A DNA stretch of 62,582 nt from Halomonas sp. (GCF_014859505.1 NZ_JACUUD010000005.1:1-62582); one strand, 5' to 3'; positions 18,124 to 27,609 are shown, counted from the stretch's first letter. A program made the numbers and translations. Notes: generated from the sequence alone by a model not told the origin.

Positions 18124-18309
18124 AGGTTCCCCAGAGTGCCGCTGTCGTTCTGGCCCTTGAACCCAGTGGTTCAAGGTGGGTGGCCGCAGCCGAACCGTCA
18201 GGCTTTCCGACGCGCGGACATGCACACGGGTCCGGCTAGCATGTGGCCCCCTGGGTACTGCGCATAGGCTCGAGGGACGATAACGACTGGCAAACACCCC
18301 AGGGAACAC
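18124..18309 (-). ncRNA. ssrS: 6S RNA
   Basis: Between zapA and the 5-formyl-THF ligase gene the minus strand carries a 6S RNA, which binds RNA polymerase sigma-70 holoenzyme in stationary phase. The 3' half contains CACCTTGAACCACTGGGTT followed by CAAGGG, almost identical to the E. coli RNA. The 5' half has CCAGTC...CTCGAGCC. GTTCCCTGGGGTG near 18307 pairs with CACTCTGGGGAAC near 18126 over 13 bp (counting G-U pairs) to close the long hairpin. The length of about 186 nt matches E. coli (184). The ends are estimated from the closing stem. Confidence 0.92.
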
Positions 18310-18359
18310 ATTCATCCTAACAGAGCCATTCGACCCGTCCAACGGATTCTGCGGTGGCT

Positions 18360-18659
18360 TCAGCGCTGAGGGGTATCGGCCAGGGCGCGCTCCAGGCGGG
18401 TGCTCAGCGCGTCCAGGCTGCTTTCTGAAGCGCGCTGGGCGTCCAGTGCCTCGAGGAGTTCGTGGGTGATATTGAGGGCCGCCATGATGGCGATGCGCTC
18501 GGTACCCAGCAGGTTGTTCTGGGCGTGGATGCCGCCCATGGCGCGATCCAGGTAGCGGGCGGCGCGCTCCAGCTTGTCCTGTTCGTCGGGCGGGCAGGCA
18601 ATGACATAGCCTCGCCCCAGCAGGGTGATTTCGGTGGTCGGACGCGAGGCGTCGGTCAT
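18360..18659 (-). CDS. zapA: Cell division protein ZapA
   Basis: This 99-residue protein is ZapA, which cross-links FtsZ filaments at the division septum. It shows the N-terminal ITLLGRGYVIACPPDEQ and the following LERAARYLDRAMGGI, then a helical coiled-coil tail (LLEALDAQRASESSLDALS). It is the first gene of the zapA / 6S RNA / folate ligase strand, divergent from ygfB, as in E. coli. Confidence 0.93.
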   Translation of the reverse strand: MTDASRPTTEITLLGRGYVIACPPDEQDKLERAARYLDRAMGGIHAQNNLLGTERIAIMAALNITHELLEALDAQRASESSLDALSTRLERALADTPQR

Positions 18660-18752
18660 CGGAAGACTCCGGGTCGGCCTGCCGGGGGGCGCTGCCGCGC
18701 GCCCCGGTGGCCCGATGCGTTAACATCCATGGCAGGAAAGGTTTCGGACCTC

Positions 18753-18782
18753 ACTATAAGAGAGCCCTTCCGGGGCGGTCAA
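18753..18782 (-). promoter_or_regulatory. Sigma-70 promoter of zapA
   Basis: On the minus strand TTGACC (18782-18777) and TATAGT (18758-18753) are separated by 18 bases, a near-consensus pair. The leader to zapA is about 85 nt. The plus strand at the same place reads TATAAG, which could serve ygfB, but without a clear -35 box. Confidence 0.75.
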
Positions 18783-18808
18783 CGCGCCGCCCTCGGCGAG
18801 GCCCTTTC

Positions 18809-19414
18809 ATGCCCGCACCCGTCACGGATCTTCACATGTCACTGATCAACGAACGCCAGGACTTCTCCACCATCGCCGATCTCTTCCTGCTTCACGGCAG
18901 CATGCAGTCGCCGGCCTTTCTCGATGGCCGCCTGTGCGCCGGCCTGGCCATGCACGGCCTCTCCGCCGAGGCATGGCTCGAGGAGGTCTGTCTGGCCCTG
19001 AGCATCGAGCAGCCCCGCGACGAGCCCAGTGCCGAACGCTTCCTGGGCTGGCGGCGCCAGGCCCTCGACGCCCTGGCCGGCAGCGAGCTCGGCTTCGAGC
19101 CGCTGCTGCCCGACGACCTCTTCTCCCTGGCCGAGCGCGCCCGGGGGCTCCAGGAGTGGACCCTGGGCTTCCTGGAGGTGGTCAGGGACGCCGGTGAAGG
19201 CCCCCGCGATGGCTGGTCGCCTGCCCTGCGCGAAGCCCTGGACGATCTGGAGGGGGTCGCCGCCATGGAGGTCGAGCTCGAGGAGAGCGCCGAGAACGAG
19301 GGGGACCTCTTCGCCCTCACCGAACATGTCCGCATGGCCGCCATGCTGCTCTACACCGAGCAGCATCCCGGCAGGCCCCAGGTCGAGGATGCCGGGAACG
19401 ACACCCGCCACTGA
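18809..19414 (+). CDS. ygfB: UPF0149 (YgfB/YecA-like) family protein
   Basis: This 201-residue protein belongs to the UPF0149 family whose E. coli member YgfB lies at the same place, between zapA and pepP. The fold is all-helical; LFLLHGSMQSPAFLDGRLCAGLAMHGL is the conserved start, split by the HG motifs. In Pseudomonas aeruginosa YgfB is reported to affect the AmpDh3/alpA-linked beta-lactam response; no such partner is seen here. I chose ATG 18809 because GAGG lies 7 bases upstream; ATG 18836 (MSLINERQD) is the alternative and closer to the family N-terminus. Confidence 0.85.
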   Translation: MPAPVTDLHMSLINERQDFSTIADLFLLHGSMQSPAFLDGRLCAGLAMHGLSAEAWLEEVCLALSIEQPRDEPSAERFLGWRRQALDALAGSELGFEPLLPDDLFSLAERARGLQEWTLGFLEVVRDAGEGPRDGWSPALREALDDLEGVAAMEVELEESAENEGDLFALTEHVRMAAMLLYTEQHPGRPQVEDAGNDTRH

Positions 19415-19463
19415 CCCTGTGCCTGCCTGAGCCCAGCCGCCGACCGAACCCAGAGGAGCCTCC

Positions 19464-20801
19464 ATGTTGCCCGAGATCCTGCCCCGCCCCGCCCCCATCA
19501 CCAACGACGAGTACCTGACGCGGCGCCGCGCCCTGATGGCGGCACTGCCCGCCGACAGCGCCGTGCTGCTGCCCGGCGCCTCCCTGGTCACCCGCTCCCG
19601 GGACAGCGAGTTTCCCTTCCGCCAGGACAGCGACTTCCACTACCTGACGGGATTCCCGGAGCCCGACGCCCTGCTGGTGCTGCTGCCGGGGCGCCCCGAG
19701 GGCGAGTGCGTGCTGTTCTGCCAGGATCGCCATCCGCTGATGGAGGCCTGGACCGGCATCCGGCTGGGTGCCGAGGGGGCGGTGCGCGAGCACGCGGTGG
19801 ACCAGGCCTTCGAGAACGCCGAGCGCGACGAGCGGCTCGAGGCGATGCTGGACGGCCGCCGCACCCTCTACCTGCCCCTGAACAGCCCCGAGGCCATGGC
19901 CATCGCCGAGGAGGTACGCAGCGCCCTGACGGCCAGGGTCCGCCATGGCGCCTCGCCCCCGACGGCGTTGGCGGACGTGGCGCCGCTGCTTCACGAGGCG
20001 CGGCTGATCAAGAGCGAGGCGGAGCTTTCGCTGCTGCGCCATGCCGCGCAGATCTCCGCCAGGGCCCATCTGCGGGCCATGCGGGCGGCGCGCCCGGGGC
20101 TCAGCGAGTATCACCTCCAGGCCGAGCTGGAGCACGAGTTCCACTGGCAGGGGGGCAGCGGGCCGGCCTACGCCAGCATCGTCGGTGGCGGCGCCAATGC
20201 CTGTGTGCTGCACTATATCGAGAATCGCGGTCTACTGAGAGACGGCGAACTGGTGCTGATCGACGCTGGTGCCGAGTTCGACCTCTATGCCGGCGACATC
20301 ACCCGTACCTTCCCGGTGAACGGCCGCTTCAGCGAGGCCCAGCGGGCCCTCTACGCCCTGGTGCTGGAGGTTCAGGAGCGGGCCGTGGCGGCGATCGCGC
20401 CCGGGGTGACCCTGGTCGAGCTCCATGACGGCGTGGTTCGGGGCCTGACCGAGGGGCTGGTCGGCCTGGGGCTGCTCGAGGGCGAGGTGCAGGCGCGTAT
20501 CGATGACGAGAGCTACCGGCGTTTCTACCTGCACTCCACCTCCCACTGGCTGGGGCTCGACGTCCATGACGTGGGGGCCTATCGCCAGGCGGGTGAGCCA
20601 CGCCCCCTGGCGCCGGGCATGGTGCTGACCGTGGAGCCCGGCCTCTATATCCCCGCCGATGATGACATCCCCGCGGCCTTTCGCGGCATCGGTATCCGTA
20701 TCGAGGACGATGTGGCGGTCACCGCCAGCGGGCACGAGGTGCTCACCGCCGGCGTGCCCAAGGGGGTCGACGAGATCGAGGCGCTGATGGCGGAGAAGTG
20801 A
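19464..20801 (+). CDS. pepP: Xaa-Pro aminopeptidase
   Basis: This 445-residue M24B metallopeptidase removes N-terminal residues next to proline. Dinuclear metal ligands are visible in order: LIDAGAEFDLYAGDITRTFP (two Asp), HSTSHWLGLDVHDVG (His), VEPGLYIP (Glu) and GIRIEDDVAV (Glu). Length equals the E. coli enzyme (441). The ATG follows GAGGAG. It lies in the conserved ygfB-pepP-ubiH-ubiI order and probably shares a transcript with ygfB; a palindrome separates it from ubiH. Confidence 0.96.
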   Translation: MLPEILPRPAPITNDEYLTRRRALMAALPADSAVLLPGASLVTRSRDSEFPFRQDSDFHYLTGFPEPDALLVLLPGRPEGECVLFCQDRHPLMEAWTGIRLGAEGAVREHAVDQAFENAERDERLEAMLDGRRTLYLPLNSPEAMAIAEEVRSALTARVRHGASPPTALADVAPLLHEARLIKSEAELSLLRHAAQISARAHLRAMRAARPGLSEYHLQAELEHEFHWQGGSGPAYASIVGGGANACVLHYIENRGLLRDGELVLIDAGAEFDLYAGDITRTFPVNGRFSEAQRALYALVLEVQERAVAAIAPGVTLVELHDGVVRGLTEGLVGLGLLEGEVQARIDDESYRRFYLHSTSHWLGLDVHDVGAYRQAGEPRPLAPGMVLTVEPGLYIPADDDIPAAFRGIGIRIEDDVAVTASGHEVLTAGVPKGVDEIEALMAEK

Positions 20802-20826
20802 TCGCTCCATCAGGCGATGAATTCAC

Positions 20827-20847
20827 CGTTATGTAAATTACATTACG
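20827..20847. promoter_or_regulatory. 21-bp inverted repeat between pepP and ubiH (possible operator)
   Basis: CGTTATGTAA-A-TTACATTACG is an inverted repeat matching at 9 of 10 positions per arm, with a perfect 13-bp core. It is an AT-rich island in very GC-rich DNA, 23 bases upstream of the ubiH start. Shape and size suit a dimeric helix-turn-helix repressor. No regulator is identified, and no clear promoter boxes accompany it. Confidence 0.55.
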
Positions 20848-20869
20848 CAATATCCTGTCCGGAGGTGCC

Positions 20870-22141
20870 GTGAACCAACCCCGATCCTCTGCCCGCCCTG
20901 GCCGGGCGAGCGAACCCGAGACCGCCCCGGGCGGCGCCCGGACCCCGCGCCGTGTGGATATCGCCATCGTCGGCGGCGGCCTGGTGGGGGCCAGCCTGGC
21001 CTGCGCCCTGGCGCCGCTGATCGAGCGGGCCGGCCTGTCGGTCGCGGTCATCGAGGCCGCCCCCCTTCTCGAGGGAACCGATGCCCCCTTCCAGCCCAGC
21101 TTCGATGCCCGGGCCAGCGCCATCGCCCAGGGATCGGCAGACCACTTCGCCGACATGGGGCTGTGGCAGGCCATGGCGGAGCATGCCGCGCCCATCCGGC
21201 GCATCCACATCAGCGAGCGCGGCCGCTTCGGCGCCACCCGGCTCTCAGGCGAGGAGCTGGGAGTGGCGGCCCTGGGGCATGTGATCCCCAACGGCTGGAT
21301 GGGCCGGGTGCTGCACCGTCGCCTGGCCGAGCTGCCGATCGCCTGGCACTGCCCGGCCAGGGTCGAGGAGATCGTGCCGGTGGCGAATGGCCACGCCCTC
21401 ACCCTCTCGGATGGGAAACGCCTCGGGGTCGGGCTCACCGTGCTGGCCGACGGCGGCCGCTCGGGGCTCAAGGAGCGGCTCGGCATCGAGAGCGACCGTC
21501 ACCCCTATGACCAGGTGGCGCTGATCGCCAGCGTCGAGCTGAGCCGGCCCCACGGTGGCGAGGCCTGGGAGCGCTTCACCGCCGAGGGCCCCATCGCCCT
21601 GCTGCCGCTGAGTGGCCAGGCCATGGAACTGGTCTGGACTCATCCGCTGGGGGCGGAGCAGCGTCGAATGGCCCTCGGCGACGGCGACTTCCTGGCCGAG
21701 CTGCAGCGGGCCTTCGGTGACCGCGCCGGCCGCTTTCGCCGGGTGGGCAGTCGCCATGCCTATCCGCTCAGCCTGGTGACCGCTCGGGAGACCACGCGCC
21801 CGGGCCTGGCGGTGCTGGGCAACGCGGCCCATGCGCTGCATCCGGTGGCAGGGCAGGGCTTCAACCTGGCGCTGCGCGGGGTGATGGACCTGGTGACCGC
21901 CATGCAGGCCGGGCGGGAGCGCGGCGAGGCGCCGGGCAGCGCCGGGGTGCTGGCCGACTTCGAGGCGCGCCGCCACGCCGACCGCCGCAACGTGATTCGC
22001 TTCAGCGATGGCCTGGTGCGGCTGTTCGGCATCGACAGCGCGCTGCTCTCCCGTGCACGTGCGGCGGGGCTGGTCGGCCTCAATCTGGCCGGCCCGCTGC
22101 GCCGGGGCCTGGCACGGCGCGCCATGGGCCTGGAGCGCTAG
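20870..22141 (+). CDS. ubiH: 2-octaprenyl-6-methoxyphenol hydroxylase-type FAD monooxygenase
   Basis: This 423-residue flavoprotein hydroxylates the ubiquinone ring. The FAD-binding fingerprint IAIVGGGLVGASLACAL lies near residues 28-44, the middle has LTVLADGGRSGL, and the third FAD motif is LGNAAHALHPVAGQGFNLAL. The start is GTG with GGAGG 4 bases upstream. A 20-residue Pro/Arg/Ala-rich tail precedes the fold. It is followed by a paralogous monooxygenase (ubiI), the same pair as in E. coli. The palindrome just upstream may control both. Confidence 0.9.
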   Translation: MNQPRSSARPGRASEPETAPGGARTPRRVDIAIVGGGLVGASLACALAPLIERAGLSVAVIEAAPLLEGTDAPFQPSFDARASAIAQGSADHFADMGLWQAMAEHAAPIRRIHISERGRFGATRLSGEELGVAALGHVIPNGWMGRVLHRRLAELPIAWHCPARVEEIVPVANGHALTLSDGKRLGVGLTVLADGGRSGLKERLGIESDRHPYDQVALIASVELSRPHGGEAWERFTAEGPIALLPLSGQAMELVWTHPLGAEQRRMALGDGDFLAELQRAFGDRAGRFRRVGSRHAYPLSLVTARETTRPGLAVLGNAAHALHPVAGQGFNLALRGVMDLVTAMQAGRERGEAPGSAGVLADFEARRHADRRNVIRFSDGLVRLFGIDSALLSRARAAGLVGLNLAGPLRRGLARRAMGLER

Positions 22142-22167
22142 AGAAAAACCATGATGAGGACGCGACC

Positions 22168-23469
22168 ATGAGTGCAGCGAGCGAGAGCAGGTCGATAGAA
22201 CAGGCGGCGGAACCTGGCGAGACCCTCGAGCGGCCGGCGGGCATCGAGGAGCGCTCGGAGGTGGTGGTGGTCGGCGCAGGCATGGTGGGTGCGGCCCTGG
22301 CCTGCCTGTTGGGCGGGGCGGGTGTCGAGGTGACCCTGGTGGATGCCCGCGAGTCGCTGCTGGACCCCGAAGCGGTGGGTCGTGGGCAGCCTGGCATGCG
22401 GGTCAGCGCGCTGACACCGGTCTCCCAGCGGCTGCTGGAACGGCTTGGCGTCTGGGAGTGGATGGCGGCGCGGCGAGTGAGCCCCTACCGCCACATGCAG
22501 GTGTGGGACGCCGAGGGCAGCGGCGAGGTGAGCTTCTCCTCCGAGCAGGCCGGGGTGGCGAAGCTGGGCCATATCGTCGAGAACGACGTGACCCAGGCGG
22601 CACTGGAGCAGCGACTGGTGTCGCTGCCTTCGGTGCGGCTGCTGCTGGGAGCCCGGGTGACCGCGCTGGAAGCGACCGACGGCCGTCGCTACCTGCGCCT
22701 GGCGGATGGCCGCCGACTGGTGGCGCCCCTGGTGGTGGCCGCCGATGGGGCGCGCTCGCCGCTGCGCGAGCTCGCCGGCATCGAGACCCGCGAGCGCGAC
22801 ACGGGCCACCGGGCGGTGGTAACCACGGTGAAGGTCGAACGGCCCCACGGCGAAGTGGCCCGCCAGGCCTTCCTGCCCACCGGCCCCCTGGCCTTCCTGC
22901 CGCTGCGCATTGACGGTGAGCGTCATCACTGCTCCATCGTCTGGTCCACCTCGCCGGAGGAGGCCGAGCGCCTGATGGGTCTTGCGCCCGAGGCGCTGGG
23001 GAATGAGCTGGCCGGGGGCATCGACCATCGCCTCGGCGAGGTGACGGTGGTGGACAGGGCAGTGGCCTTTCCGCTGGTGCAGCGCCATGCGCAGCGATAC
23101 GTGCTGCCGGGCCTGGCGCTGGTGGGGGATGCCGCGCACAGCATTCACCCCCTGGCTGGCCAGGGGGTGAATCTGGGGCTGATGGATGCGGCCGTGCTGG
23201 CGGAGGAGCTGCTGGCGGCACGCAGCCGAGGCGTGTCGCTGGGTGACGAACGCTGGCTGGCCCGCTACGCACGGCGCCGGCGCGGCGACAACGCCGGCAT
23301 GCTGGCACTGATGGACGGCTTCCGGCTGCTGTTCGGCGCGAGCCACCCGGCACTGGCCTTGGCGCGCAACCTGGGGCTGGGGGCCGTGGATCGCCTCACC
23401 CCGCTCAAGCGCCTGATGATGCAGCAGGCCATCGGCCATCGGGGGCGACTGCCGGCCTCCTGTCGCTAG
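22168..23469 (+). CDS. ubiI: 2-octaprenylphenol hydroxylase-type FAD monooxygenase
   Basis: This 433-residue protein is a UbiH/UbiI-family FAD monooxygenase. VVVVGAGMVGAALACLL binds the FAD ADP moiety, VVAADGARSPLREL is the middle motif, and VGDAAHSIHPLAGQGVNLGL the third. By gene order (pepP-ubiH-ubiI) it should be the C5 hydroxylase UbiI (VisC), but ubiF/ubiM-type specificities cannot be excluded by eye. GAGGA precedes the ATG. The stop overlaps the convergent ctpA-type gene by 4 bases. Confidence 0.88.
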   Translation: MSAASESRSIEQAAEPGETLERPAGIEERSEVVVVGAGMVGAALACLLGGAGVEVTLVDARESLLDPEAVGRGQPGMRVSALTPVSQRLLERLGVWEWMAARRVSPYRHMQVWDAEGSGEVSFSSEQAGVAKLGHIVENDVTQAALEQRLVSLPSVRLLLGARVTALEATDGRRYLRLADGRRLVAPLVVAADGARSPLRELAGIETRERDTGHRAVVTTVKVERPHGEVARQAFLPTGPLAFLPLRIDGERHHCSIVWSTSPEEAERLMGLAPEALGNELAGGIDHRLGEVTVVDRAVAFPLVQRHAQRYVLPGLALVGDAAHSIHPLAGQGVNLGLMDAAVLAEELLAARSRGVSLGDERWLARYARRRRGDNAGMLALMDGFRLLFGASHPALALARNLGLGAVDRLTPLKRLMMQQAIGHRGRLPASCR

Positions 23470-24761
23470 CGCCTGCTCAGCACGTTGAGCGCCTTGAGCA
23501 GGTTGAGCGCCTCGCCGAGTTGGTAGTCCTCGCGCAGGCGTTCGCTCAGCTCGGCGCGCTCCCGCGGCGCCTCCCGCGATCGAAGATGCCCCTCGAGGTC
23601 CGCCTCGCGCACCTCGCGGCCCGTCTCCGTCACCTCCACCCGGCCGCGCACCACCTCCACGTCGGGCTCGATGCCCCGGGCCTGGATCGAGCGGCCGTTG
23701 GGGGTGTAGTAGAGCGCCGTGGTGAGCTTGAGCCCCTCGCCATTGCCCAGCGGCATGATCTGCTGCACCGAGCCCTTGCCGAAGCTTTCGGTGCCCATCA
23801 CCACCGCGCGGCGCTGGTCCTGCAGGGCGCCGGCGACGATCTCCGCCGCCGAGGCGCTGCCGCCGTTGATCAGTACCACCAGGGGCACCTCCGGCGCGGC
23901 GCTGCCCGGGCTGGCGCTGAACTGCATCTCGGTGTCCGACAGGCGCCCCTCGGTATAGACGATCAGCCCGTCGTCGAGGAAGGCGTCGGCCACGGCCACG
24001 GCGGCCTGCAGTACTCCGCCGGGGTTGTTGCGCAGGTCGAGCACCAGGCCGCTCAGCGGGGCGTCGCGCTCCAGGCGGCGGAGCTGCTCGCTGACCTGGT
24101 CGCCGGTGCGGGTCTGGAACTGGCTGATCCGTAGGTAGCCGTAGCCCGGTTCCAGCAGTTCGCTGCGCACGCTCTCGGTACGGATCGCCTCGCGGGTCAG
24201 GGTGACGGTGCGCGGTGAGCTCTCGCCGCGGCGCAGGATGGTGAGCTCGATGCGGGTGCCCGGCTCGCCGCGCATCAGATTGACCGCTTCCTGCAGCGAG
24301 AGACCCTCGGTGGGCGTGTCGTCGATGCGCAGGATCTGGTCACGGGCCTGCAGCCCGGCCCGGGAGGCCGGGGTGTCATCGATGGGGGTGATCACCGTCA
24401 ATTGGCCGTCCTCCAGCCCCACCTCGATGCCGACTCCGCCGAACTCGCCCTGGGTCGATTCGCGCAGGCTCTGGAACGCCTCCCGGTCCAGAAAGGTGGA
24501 GTGGGGGTCGAGCTCGCTGAGCATGCCGCGCATGGCGTTGCGCAGCAGGGTGGCGTCGTCCACCTCCTCCACATAGGCGCGCTTGATGCGCTCGAACACC
24601 TCGGCGAAGGTCTGGATCTCCTCGATTGGCAGGTCGTCGTTCACCGCGCCGATGGCGGGAAGGGGGAGCGCCAGGAGGGCGACGGGCAGCAGCGAGGCCA
24701 GCAGGCGTCGCGGCGAGAGGGCGAGGCCGGCCCTGCCAGGCATGGGAAGCGCTGGGGTCAT
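23466..24761 (-). CDS. ctpA: Carboxyl-terminal processing protease (S41)
   Basis: This 431-residue periplasmic serine protease has an N-terminal signal or anchor (LASLLPVALLALPLPAIGA, to about residue 39), a PDZ domain (GVGIEVGLEDGQLTVITPI, about 109-190) and the S41 core. The Ser-Lys dyad is S304 in NGGSASAAEIV and K329 in ESFGKGSVQ. The family trims periplasmic and outer-membrane-associated proteins such as cell-wall hydrolases. It follows envC on the same strand, a common arrangement (gpmI-envC-ctpA), which suits a cell-wall role. GGAG lies 5 bases before the ATG at 24761. Confidence 0.9.
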   Translation of the reverse strand: MTPALPMPGRAGLALSPRRLLASLLPVALLALPLPAIGAVNDDLPIEEIQTFAEVFERIKRAYVEEVDDATLLRNAMRGMLSELDPHSTFLDREAFQSLRESTQGEFGGVGIEVGLEDGQLTVITPIDDTPASRAGLQARDQILRIDDTPTEGLSLQEAVNLMRGEPGTRIELTILRRGESSPRTVTLTREAIRTESVRSELLEPGYGYLRISQFQTRTGDQVSEQLRRLERDAPLSGLVLDLRNNPGGVLQAAVAVADAFLDDGLIVYTEGRLSDTEMQFSASPGSAAPEVPLVVLINGGSASAAEIVAGALQDQRRAVVMGTESFGKGSVQQIMPLGNGEGLKLTTALYYTPNGRSIQARGIEPDVEVVRGRVEVTETGREVREADLEGHLRSREAPRERAELSERLREDYQLGEALNLLKALNVLSRR

Positions 24762-24835
24762 GCGATCTCCGCTGTTCCGGGACGGTGGAGTCCCAGCATA
24801 GCCCGCCGGCCCCGGGCAGGGAAATAGCGTGCCCC

Positions 24836-25996
24836 TCAGCGCGCGGCGATCCACGCCTGGGGATCGATGGGATCACCGCCGCGGCGCACCTCGAAGTAGA
24901 GCGCCGGGCGCTGGTGGCCGCCGCTGGTGCCCACCGCGCCCAGCACGTCATCCCGGGAGACCGCCTGCCCCACCTGCACGGCGAAGTGCTGCAGATGGGC
25001 GTGAAGGGTCATCACCTGGTCGCCATGGTCGATGATCAGCAGGTTGCCGAAGCCGCGCATCCAGTCGGCGAACACCACCCGGCCGGCGTGCACCGCCCGG
25101 ATCGGCGTGCCCTCGGCGGCCTGGATCAGGATGCCGTTGCGGTGTACGCCGTCGCCGGCACGGAAGCGCGAGGCGACGCTGCCCTGCACCGGCCAGGGCA
25201 GGTCGCCCCGGGTCTGCTCGATGGCGGTGGAGGGGGGCGGGCGCTCGAGCCTGGCCAGCTCCTCCTGTACCTGGCGCAGCACCCGCTCGGCCTCGGTGCG
25301 GTCCTGCTCCAGCGCCGTCAGGCGGGCCTGCTCGCTGGCGTGGCGGCCGTCCAGGTCGGCCACCAGCGCAGCGCGCTCGCGCATCTGGATGGCCAGGTCG
25401 CTGGAGCGCTCGGCGAGCTCCGCGGCCAGGGCGTCCAGGCGCTCGCCGCGGGCCTCGAGCTCACGCCGGGTCTCGCCAAGGGCGGTATCGAGCCTCGCCA
25501 GCTCATCGAGGCGCGCGTTGCGGGCCCGGGAGAGCTGGTTGAGGTAGTGCTGCAGGCGGTCGAGGCGGGCGGGGTCGTCCTGGTTGAGCAGCAGCTTGAG
25601 CTGGGGGCTCCGGCCCAGGCGGTAGAGGGCATCGAGCTGGAGGCTCAGGGCCTCGACCTGATCGGCGCGCTCCGCCTCCAGCAGGTCGCGGTGCCGCTCC
25701 AGGGTGGCGATCTCGTCGCCGAGTTCACTGCGCTCGCCCTGCAGGAGGTCGAGGCGACGATGGGTCTCGGCCAGGGCGGTCTCCACCCGGCGCAGCCCCT
25801 CGCTGGCCTCCGCCTGGGCCTCTCGCGTGGTGGAGAGGCGTCGCGCGGCGCCCTGGATCTCGCTGCCGATGGCGTCGAGGCGTTCCTGAGCCGCCCGCTC
25901 GCTGGGCTGGGCGGCCAGCGGCGCGGCCAGACAGAGTGCCAGCAGCGCCAAAACGAGCCGGCCTGCCCGCCGGGGCAGGCGGCGTGGGCTGGCCAT
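24836..25996 (-). CDS. envC: Murein hydrolase activator EnvC
   Basis: This 386-residue exported protein has a signal peptide (VLALLALCLAAPLAA), a long coiled coil of about 200 residues and a C-terminal LytM (M23) domain. EnvC recruits and activates division amidases at the septum and is not itself an enzyme. The LytM site is degenerate here too: HRNGILI replaces HxGxD, and RPALYFEVRR replaces the HLHFE signature, exactly as in E. coli EnvC. The ATG at 25996 places the signal peptide at the N-terminus. It lies between gpmI and ctpA on the same strand. Confidence 0.92.
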   Translation of the reverse strand: MASPRRLPRRAGRLVLALLALCLAAPLAAQPSERAAQERLDAIGSEIQGAARRLSTTREAQAEASEGLRRVETALAETHRRLDLLQGERSELGDEIATLERHRDLLEAERADQVEALSLQLDALYRLGRSPQLKLLLNQDDPARLDRLQHYLNQLSRARNARLDELARLDTALGETRRELEARGERLDALAAELAERSSDLAIQMRERAALVADLDGRHASEQARLTALEQDRTEAERVLRQVQEELARLERPPPSTAIEQTRGDLPWPVQGSVASRFRAGDGVHRNGILIQAAEGTPIRAVHAGRVVFADWMRGFGNLLIIDHGDQVMTLHAHLQHFAVQVGQAVSRDDVLGAVGTSGGHQRPALYFEVRRGGDPIDPQAWIAAR

Positions 25997-26010
25997 GGGG
26001 CCGACCCGCT

Positions 26011-27609
26011 TCAGGAGGCCGTGTCGAAATCGACCAGCACCCGCCCGGTCATCTCCTCCGGCACCGGCTGGTCCATCAGGGTCAGCAGGGTCGGGGCGAT
26101 GTCGCACAGGCTGCCGTCGTCCTCCAGCCGCGCCGGGCGCGGACCCACGTAGACCAGCGGTACCTCGAAGGTGGTGTGGGCGGTCTGGGGGTTGCCGGTC
26201 TCCGGGTTGACCATCTGCTCGGCGTTGCCGTGGTCGGCGGTGACCAGGCAGGCACCGCCCACCTTCTCGATCGCCTCCACCACGCGGCCCACGCAGCCGT
26301 CCACCGTCTCGATGGCCTTCACCGCGGCGTCGAAGTCACCGGTGTGGCCGACCATGTCGCCGTTGGCGTAGTTGCAGACGATCAGGTCGTAGTCGCCGGA
26401 CTCGATGGCCGCCACCAGGCGGTCGGTGACCTCTACGGCGCTCATCTCCGGCTTCTCGTCGTAGGTCCTGACCTCCTGGGGGGAGGGCACCAGGATCCGG
26501 GTCTCGCCCTGGTACTCGGCCTCGCGGCCGCCGGAGAAGAAGAAGGTGACGTGGGCGTACTTCTCGGTCTCGGCGATGCGCAGCTGGGTCAGGCCGCGGC
26601 GCTCCATCACCTCGCCCAGGGTGTTGGTGAGCGCCCCCGGCGGGAAGGCCGCGGGGGCGGGAATGTCGGCGGCATACTGGGTCAGCATCACCAGGCCGTC
26701 GGCGGCGAGGCGCGGGCAGACGCGGCGCTCGAAGCCGCCGAAGGCGTCCTCGACGAAGGCGCGGGTCAGCTCCCGGGCGCGGTCGGCACGGAAGTTCATG
26801 AAGATGGCGGCGTCGCCGTCCTCGAGCACCACCGGCACGCCGGTGGGGCGGATGCTGGTGGCGGCCACGAACTCGTCGGTCTCGCCGCGCTCGTAGGCGG
26901 CGCGCAGGCCCTCCTCGGCGCTCACCGCCTTGAACTCGCCGACGCCCTCGGTGAGCAGGCGGTAGGCCTTCTCGACGCGATCCCAGCGGTTGTCGCGGTC
27001 CATGGCGTAGTAGCGGCCGATGAGGGAGGCGACGAAGCCGTTGTCGGCGCCGACCAGCTCGGAGAGGCGCTCGTTGGAGCGCTCGATGGAGGCCAGGGCG
27101 CTCTTGGGCGGCATGTCGCGACCGTCCAGGAAGCCGTGGAAGAAGATGCGCTGCGCGCCGCGGCGGGCGGCCAGCTCGGCCATGGCGATGAAGTGGTCGT
27201 CGTGGCTGTGCACGCCGCCCGGGGAGAGCAGGCCCAGCAGGTGCACCGCCCGGCCCGCCGCCACGGCGGCATCGATGGGCGCGGTCAGGGCGTCGATGAG
27301 ATCCAGGTCGCCCTCCTCGATCGCCTTGGTGATGCGGGTGAAGTCCTGGTACACCACGCGGCCGGCGCCGAGGTTCATGTGGCCCACCTCGGAGTTGCCC
27401 ATCTGGCCCTCCGGCAGGCCCACGTGGCGGCCGTCGGTGTGGATCAGGGTCGCCGGATGCTCCTGCTGCAGGCGATCCATCACCGGGGTGCGGGCGGCCA
27501 GCACGGCGTTGTGGGCGGCGTCCGGGTTATGGCCGTAGCCGTCCAGGATGATCAGGGCGACAGGGCGTGGCGCGCTCTGGTTTGCGGGCTGGCTGGCGGG
27601 ATTCGTCAT
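26011..27609 (-). CDS. gpmI: 2,3-bisphosphoglycerate-independent phosphoglycerate mutase
   Basis: This 532-residue dimanganese enzyme interconverts 3- and 2-phosphoglycerate. The first metal Asp is in [11 protein letters not shown] (D23), the phosphoryl-accepting Ser is S73 in [15 protein letters not shown], and [11 protein letters not shown] supplies late metal ligands. The ATG at 27609 follows GAGGA. An N-terminal 15-residue Gln/Ala-rich tail precedes the fold. It heads the gpmI-envC-ctpA strand with a 14-base gap to envC. Confidence 0.97.
   Translation of the reverse strand: MTNPASQPANQSAPRPVALIILDGYGHNPDAAHNAVLAARTPVMDRLQQEHPATLIHTDGRHVGLPEGQMGNSEVGHMNLGAGRVVYQDFTRITKAIEEGDLDLIDALTAPIDAAVAAGRAVHLLGLLSPGGVHSHDDHFIAMAELAARRGAQRIFFHGFLDGRDMPPKSALASIERSNERLSELVGADNGFVASLIGRYYAMDRDNRWDRVEKAYRLLTEGVGEFKAVSAEEGLRAAYERGETDEFVAATSIRPTGVPVVLEDGDAAIFMNFRADRARELTRAFVEDAFGGFERRVCPRLAADGLVMLTQYAADIPAPAAFPPGALTNTLGEVMERRGLTQLRIAETEKYAHVTFFFSGGREAEYQGETRILVPSPQEVRTYDEKPEMSAVEVTDRLVAAIESGDYDLIVCNYANGDMVGHTGDFDAAVKAIETVDGCVGRVVEAIEKVGGACLVTADHGNAEQMVNPETGNPQTAHTTFEVPLVYVGPRPARLEDDGSLCDIAPTLLTLMDQPVPEEMTGRVLVDFDTAS

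Noticed and set aside
24836-25996. A functional M23 endopeptidase
   Set aside because: The zinc ligands are missing (HRNGILI and ALYFE instead of HxGxD and HLHFE), and the pattern matches EnvC, a non-enzymatic activator.
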